NCBI GenBank assembly: GCA_934773085.1
Contig: CAKVMU010000065.1
Location: 1-8,239, forward strand
DNA length: 8,239 nucleotides
Direction: 5' to 3'
DNA from: an uncultured Candidatus Melainabacteria bacterium
GTDB taxonomy: Bacteria > Cyanobacteriota > Vampirovibrionia > Gastranaerophilales > Gastranaerophilaceae
Shown here: piece after piece, positions 6,028 through 8,239 of the stretch
Layout of the letters: the number at the start of each line of letters is the position of its first letter
Position numbering within the stretch: position 1 is the first letter of the stretch
Position numbers and translations under genes: made by a program
Notes under the pieces: generated by a model
Databases searched by the model: none
Told to the model about the DNA's origin: nothing
What the model saw: the letters and a program-made list of their open reading frames with translations, nothing else

Positions 6028-7283
6028 TTATTGATAAAAGACGAGAACTTCCTGCTAAATACAAAAAGTGTATTGATTCTGAGGATGTTAAGGCTGTTAT
6101 CTCCAGAGATTTGAAAGATGGAATGTTGGCGATTCAAAATCTGGAACCGGATATGATAATTATCTCAGACAGTATTGGTGAGAGTTTGGATAATTTTTGT
6201 GCAAGAGTTAGAGCGTTGACTTATAATTCCAGACCTGTAATACTCGCTTTGTCAAAATCTGCCGATTCTGCGGATAGAATTGCGGTGCTTGAAAACGGTG
6301 CGGATGACTTTTTGAGCGAACCTGTTAATATAGATGAGTTCAAAACAAGAATAATGGCACATTTGAGACGTGATGTTGAATTAAATCTTGATTCAAAGAC
6401 TCTTCTGCCGAATAAAAAATATGTCAGAAAAACTTTGAAACGTGTATTGGCTTACGATAATGCTGCTGTGTTGCTTGTAGGAATTGAAAATTTGGATAAT
6501 TATAAAGCTGCTTACACGGAGTTGGCGGCTGATAAGCTTGTACAAACTTTTGTTGCAATTGCAAAATCTGCGTTGGACAACTCTGATTTTATAGGGGAGT
6601 TGGATGAAAATAATTTTGTTATAGTCACGAGTAAATTTTCTGCAGAAAAATTGGCGGCATTCCTTGCCTTTGCGTTTGATACGGTTGCACCGAAATTTTA
6701 TTCGGAAGCGGATTCAAAAAGAGGTTATATGCTCATGAAGGGTGAACGATATGCCGGCATGAGAACTAATTTTGCATCATTACTGATTGGCGGTATTGCG
6801 CAAGGTCTGGAGGGGATTGAAACAGTTGATGCTCTATTAAACAGATTGATTTCTATAAAACAGCTTGCGAAAATTCCTTCCGGTTCAAATTATGCTTTTG
6901 AGCGAACTAAATTGACCGCAACGGATTCTGTTGTCGGTGATGTTTATAACAAAAATATATTCATAAGAGAAAAAGACGAATCGTTGTCTTATTTGATTCG
7001 TACAGCGTTAGAGCTTCAAGGATATGATGTTCAGAATGAGTTGGATGAGAATTCTGCAATACAGCCGTCGATAATTATTATGGATAGCGGAAAAGAGTTG
7101 GAAGAACTGGATTTTCTGAAAAAAATAAAAAAATCTCAAAATTTTGTGAATACAAAAGTTATTGTAACAACTACGATACACGATAAATCCGTGATATTGG
7201 ATTCCGGAGCGGATTTGTATTTGCCAAAACCTTACGAGATTTCTGATCTTATAAGGTGGGTTGAATATTTTCTTAAAAGATGA
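6009..7283 (+). CDS. REC - degenerate GGDEF - REC signalling protein
   Basis: This is a 424-residue protein with three signalling domains. Domain 1 (about 1-120) is a receiver fold, but altered: only one acidic residue at the pocket (D9), the phosphoacceptor region reads IIISDS (D54, one residue off the usual spacing from PD), and the conserved Lys is Glu in FLSEPV (E104). Domain 2 (about 127-290) aligns with GGDEF: it starts LDSKTLLPNKKYV, like D-x-L-T-x-L-P-N-R-R, but the signature GGDEF is DENNF (200-204), so it should not make cyclic di-GMP. Domain 3 (about 313-424) is a better receiver, with D359 in IIIMDSG, T387 and K407 in YLPKPYE. There is no DNA-binding domain. AGAGGAGG lies 7 nt before the ATG, and the start overlaps the kinase gene by 19 nt. 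It is probably the kinase's phosphorylation target through domain 3, acting by protein contact; that is inference. Confidence 0.85.
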   Translation: MLSTVLIIDKRRELPAKYKKCIDSEDVKAVISRDLKDGMLAIQNLEPDMIIISDSIGESLDNFCARVRALTYNSRPVILALSKSADSADRIAVLENGADDFLSEPVNIDEFKTRIMAHLRRDVELNLDSKTLLPNKKYVRKTLKRVLAYDNAAVLLVGIENLDNYKAAYTELAADKLVQTFVAIAKSALDNSDFIGELDENNFVIVTSKFSAEKLAAFLAFAFDTVAPKFYSEADSKRGYMLMKGERYAGMRTNFASLLIGGIAQGLEGIETVDALLNRLISIKQLAKIPSGSNYAFERTKLTATDSVVGDVYNKNIFIREKDESLSYLIRTALELQGYDVQNELDENSAIQPSIIIMDSGKELEELDFLKKIKKSQNFVNTKVIVTTTIHDKSVILDSGADLYLPKPYEISDLIRWVEYFLKR

Positions 7284-7295
7284 TAAAAAATACTT

Positions 7296-8075
7296 ATGTA
7301 CGTATCGTCAACTCAACAAAACCCGACATTCGGGGCAAAACTGATTTCTCAATGGCGCTGTCTGTCCTCACAGGACGGGAAGTATAAGAATGTTTCCGTG
7401 GTGGCTTTGGAAAAACGGGATTTGCCGTTTGTTGACGAGTTTATTAAAAAACTTCCTGAGATGTCTAATGTGCAAGATTCAATTAAGAGAGAAATTTTAA
7501 GTTCAGCGCTGAGAACTATAAAATCGGTACTTGAGTCAAAGTATGTTGATTTAAAAAAAATAAAAATGCTATTGGGGGTTTATAATACAAAACCTTGCGG
7601 AGTGTTGGTCGCAAATGTTCCGAAGTTGACAGAGGGGGAGTGTATCGGGTATTCATCACGACATAATTGCGCAAAAAATGAAGGCGAATTGGATTGGCTT
7701 GTGACATGGTCTCCGGAGGTTGGAAACGATATAAAGGGGGTTGGGAAGTCCCTTGTCGGAGAATTTTTCAAGGGGTTACGCAAGGACGGAATTCGGGATG
7801 TTTATGTAAAATCAGAACTGCCTGAGAATTCGTATGCTCAATATTTTTATGAATCATTGGGGTTTGAAACAATGGGCGAAAAACGGGCAAAGTTGGAGAA
7901 ACGAACTTCAAAACCGTATTTAGTTAATACATTTTGTGACTCTGAGGACATGATAATCCCGATGATAGCAACGAGAAAAAATTCAACACAAAAGGCTACT
8001 GAGCTTGCAGAGGCAATGTGTCGCAATGAGTTTATAAAAAAATCATTGGATGCAAAATCTTTGATAAGTATATAA
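7296..8075 (+). CDS. GNAT-family N-acetyltransferase-like protein
   Basis: This 259-residue protein's C-terminal half carries the GNAT acetyl-CoA-binding pattern: a strand GVLVANVP (102-109), ELDWLVTWS (131-139) as strand 4, then the pyrophosphate loop and helix DIKGVGKSLVGEFF (145-158, of the Q/R-x-x-G-x-G/A type), and a later YFYESLGFE (183-191), matching the typical (F/Y)Y-x-x-x-GF element. It probably transfers acetyl from acetyl-CoA to an unknown amine. The N-terminal half is not recognised. Residues 9-15, NPTFGAK, form a short motif of the kind I associate with Gastranaerophilales proteins. The ATG lies 12 nt after the preceding stop, with no convincing Shine-Dalgarno sequence, so translation may depend on coupling. 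It is likely the last gene of the kinase operon. No clear terminator is visible after it. Confidence 0.75.
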   Translation: MYVSSTQQNPTFGAKLISQWRCLSSQDGKYKNVSVVALEKRDLPFVDEFIKKLPEMSNVQDSIKREILSSALRTIKSVLESKYVDLKKIKMLLGVYNTKPCGVLVANVPKLTEGECIGYSSRHNCAKNEGELDWLVTWSPEVGNDIKGVGKSLVGEFFKGLRKDGIRDVYVKSELPENSYAQYFYESLGFETMGEKRAKLEKRTSKPYLVNTFCDSEDMIIPMIATRKNSTQKATELAEAMCRNEFIKKSLDAKSLISI

Positions 8076-8091
8076 ATTTTAACAAAGCATC

Positions 8092-8119
8092 TTGCAAAAA
8101 AAGATTTATGTGGTATCTT
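8092..8119 (+). promoter_or_regulatory. Candidate promoter for tRNA-Arg
   Basis: TTGCAA (8092-8097) and TATCTT (8114-8119) are 16 nt apart, and TGG directly before the -10 makes an extended -10 element. Each hexamer matches four of six consensus positions. Transcription would begin near 8126, about 14 nt before the tRNA. The 16-nt spacing and TG element match the pilin promoter in this window. Confidence 0.5.
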
Positions 8120-8139
8120 AGAAAAGTAAACTTAGTTAA

Positions 8140-8213
8140 GCGTCTGTAGCTCAGCTGGATAGAGCATCTGCCTTCTAAGCAGAGGGTCCCGCGTTCGAAT
8201 CGCGGCAGGCGTA
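8140..8213 (+). tRNA. tRNA-Arg (anticodon TCT)
   Basis: A complete 74-nt cloverleaf can be folded by eye: acceptor arm 8140-8146 with 8206-8212; D-stem GCTC/GAGC; anticodon stem TCTGC/GCAGA with loop CTTCTAA, giving anticodon TCT at 8174-8176; a 5-nt variable loop; and T-arm CCGCG/CGCGG around TTCGAAT. It decodes AGA, and AGG by wobble. A73 is the discriminator base, and CCA is not encoded, so it must be added by the CCA-adding enzyme. The acceptor stem contains two wobble pairs, G1-U72 and U4-G69. Confidence 0.96.
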
Positions 8214-8233
8214 AATTAAAGAGGATGAAACAT

Positions 8234-8239
8234 ATGTTT
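8234..8239 (+). CDS. Possible start of a downstream gene (two codons visible)
   Basis: An AGAGGA sequence at 8220-8225 lies 8 nt before an ATG at 8234, about 20 nt after the tRNA. This is a good start-site arrangement, but the window ends after the second codon (Phe), so nothing can be said about the product. The nearer ATG at 8225 overlaps the ribosome binding site and is unlikely. Confidence 0.35.

Noticed and set aside
8056..8106. Hairpin AAATCTTT / AAAGATTT as a terminator for the acetyltransferase gene
   Set aside because: Arms are A/T-only, about 35 nt apart, and lack a following T-tract.

Overview
The window looks like a piece of a non-photosynthetic relative of cyanobacteria, most likely a gut Vampirovibrionia/Melainabacteria lineage such as Gastranaerophilales. 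That is inference from several hints. The DNA is AT-rich. There is a pilin-like protein with a short disulfide-type C-terminus of the kind I associate with that group. Two unrelated proteins carry a short N-terminal F-K-G or F-G-A motif. The histidine kinase and LuxR-type regulator pair has H-box and HTH sequences that resemble cyanobacterial proteins. No similarity search was possible.

Layout. Positions 1-4179 hold four genes on the minus strand, read right to left. First is a REC-PAS-HisKA-HATPase hybrid kinase (4179-2620). It overlaps by 8 nt a NarL/LuxR-type response regulator (2627-1974), whose stop overlaps by 1 nt the start of a protein with weak beta-propeller-like repeats and a C-terminal coiled coil (1974-745). 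The last is a membrane-anchored protein with a Lys/Glu/Pro-rich repeat tail (652 to beyond the left edge). A short divergent intergenic region (4180-4274) carries a strong plus-strand promoter and a weaker minus-strand candidate.

Positions 4275-8075 hold five plus-strand genes: a type IV pilin-like prepilin, a PC4/Sub1-type ssDNA-binding protein, a kinase with no sensor domain, a REC/degenerate-GGDEF/REC protein overlapping the kinase by 19 nt, and a GNAT-fold acetyltransferase. A Rho-independent terminator straddles the PC4 stop codon, so the pilin-PC4 pair and the kinase genes may be expressed at different levels. The window ends with a tRNA-Arg(TCT) that has its own promoter-like sequence, and possibly the first codons of another gene.

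How the genes may work together. The window is dense in phosphotransfer proteins: two kinases, one DNA-binding regulator and three more receiver domains. The minus-strand pair is a conventional two-component system arranged as a coupled operon, probably cytoplasmic since neither protein shows membrane segments. The plus-strand kinase and its REC/pseudo-GGDEF/REC neighbour look like a second pair in which the output protein has lost both DNA binding and cyclase activity, so it probably acts by protein contact. No complete mobile element, CRISPR array or rRNA was seen, and there is no stretch over 300 bases without a gene.
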